64,000 bases of DNA from Proteles cristata cristata. Lineage: Eukaryota; Chordata; Mammalia; Carnivora; Hyaenidae. Shown in pieces: positions 63,350 through 64,000 of this stretch. The stretch is from assembly GCA_017311185.1 (NCBI GenBank), contig JAESUZ010000756.1:620001-684000 (forward strand), in the 5' to 3' direction. The notes beneath the pieces were generated by a model. That model was given only the letters and a program-made list of their open reading frames with translations. It searched no databases and had not been told where the DNA came from. Numbering within the stretch: the stretch's first letter is position 1; each line of letters opens with the position of its first letter. Made by a program: the position numbers and the translations under genes.

Positions 63350-64000
63350 GTTGGTTTACAAGAGCTTCTCTTCTTTTTCTTCACTCTGCTCATTTGTAAA
63401 TAGTTGTGAGAAATTTCTTAGTTTTTGTTTTGGGTTAAAATTGCTTCATTCAATGTTTCTTTTTTGATACTACATAGAGTCATCTTTAACCTGACTTTTA
63501 CAATGGTCCTTATTGTTTAGGGACGTGGTATCAATTTCACAGGATTCCACATTGACTCTTCCTTAGTTATAACACCTACCTTAGTTATCTCTCACCTTTA
63601 GAAGAGATAATACATGATAGCACTAATACAAACATATTAATATAATAATACAATCACATACGAGTGCACTCATAGTAAAATTAATTAGCAACGAATCAGT
63701 AGTAATGCCTTTGTTAAACAGTCTGAAGCCTGGAATTTCTAAGATTAGTGCTGGAGGCATTGTGGAGTCGACATAGTCCTGCCCTGATGCTGAACCATGT
63801 TTCTCGTGGGGTCTCTCATCAGTTGCCTCATCTTTTCATCCTTTTCCTCATCTGCTCTTCCTTCCCTGCAGCACAGCAAAATCAAGACTAGAAGATTCAT
63901 CATGGCTTTACTTGGGGATGACAAAGAAATGGGAGTAAGGACAGAACTTCCCAGTTTGACCTCCTAATTACAGCTTGTTCTAGGGCTTGCAAATTCTGTG
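63350..64000. other. Intron 33 (start only): no repeat or gene recognised
   Basis: Donor gttggt, then a T-rich stretch. No further SYNE1 exon is recognisable to the right edge, and I see no AATAAA poly(A) signal here. Confidence 0.55.

Noticed and set aside
61226..63403. A 725-codon open frame that could be read as a single-exon gene
   Set aside because: It starts within a continuous spectrin-repeat exon, has a good acceptor at 61188 and a donor at 63350, and matches the SYNE1 rod. It is an exon, not a gene.
63872..63936. Possible next SYNE1 exon after ccctgcag at 63872-63879
   Set aside because: The reading HSKIKTRRFIMALL does not match the residues expected after the giant exon (from memory, starting ATLTEIYS), and it is probably unspliced intron.
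1..64000. A previously undescribed system (mobile island, toxin pair, CRISPR, new RNA family)
   Set aside because: The window is the inside of one large mammalian gene with common repeats. I found no structure that calls for a new system.

Overview
The window is a piece of a carnivore nuclear genome, most likely a felid. It holds 31 copies or fragments of a tRNA-derived CAN-SINE in the felid form: a 'gcgcctgggtggctcagtc'-type head, a B box like 'ggttcgagcccc', a 'ctgtgctgacagctcagagc' core, a CT-rich stretch and an 'aaataaataaa' tail. The rest is intron-like mammalian DNA with GT-AG exon borders, old L2, MIR, MER5A and L1 fragments, and microsatellites. Species cannot be decided from the sequence.

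The only gene I can support is SYNE1 (nesprin-1, enaptin), on the + strand. It enters at the left edge already in progress and leaves at the right edge unfinished. I placed 33 consecutive coding exons: a 15-nt 3' end at 1-15, 31 ordinary exons of 113-357 nt, and one giant exon of 2,161 nt at 61189-63349. All placed introns are GT-AG. The phases close exactly: the joined exons total 8,145 nt, or 2,715 codons, with no stop or frameshift. The peptide matches what I remember of human SYNE1 giant nesprin-1 almost exon by exon. It covers roughly the second quarter up to the middle of the protein and contains only spectrin-repeat rod, about 25 repeats by length. The actin-binding calponin-homology domains and the C-terminal KASH segment lie outside.

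Layout: 1-16.4 kb holds exons 1-10 with SINE-rich introns. 16.4-31.5 kb has long introns with exons 11-14, nested and single SINEs, an old L1 3' end and a long pyrimidine tract. 31.5-49.9 kb holds exons 15-27, with dense exon clusters at 31.4-37.4 and 45.3-49.9 kb. 51.8-59.4 kb holds exons 28-32, with a MER5A, an L2 and a 5'-inverted L1. 61.2-63.3 kb is the giant exon. Exon numbers here are local to the window.

I saw no second gene, RNA gene, CpG-island promoter, CRISPR array or other new genetic system. The points most worth checking are two tandem splice donors four bases apart, a weak donor after the giant exon with a short hydrophobic read-through tail, a twin-primed L1 with a perfect 19-bp target duplication, a SINE subtype that carries a ready-made pyrimidine tract plus AG in the sense direction, closely spaced inverted SINE pairs, and a 65-nt Z-DNA-type tract beside exon 27.
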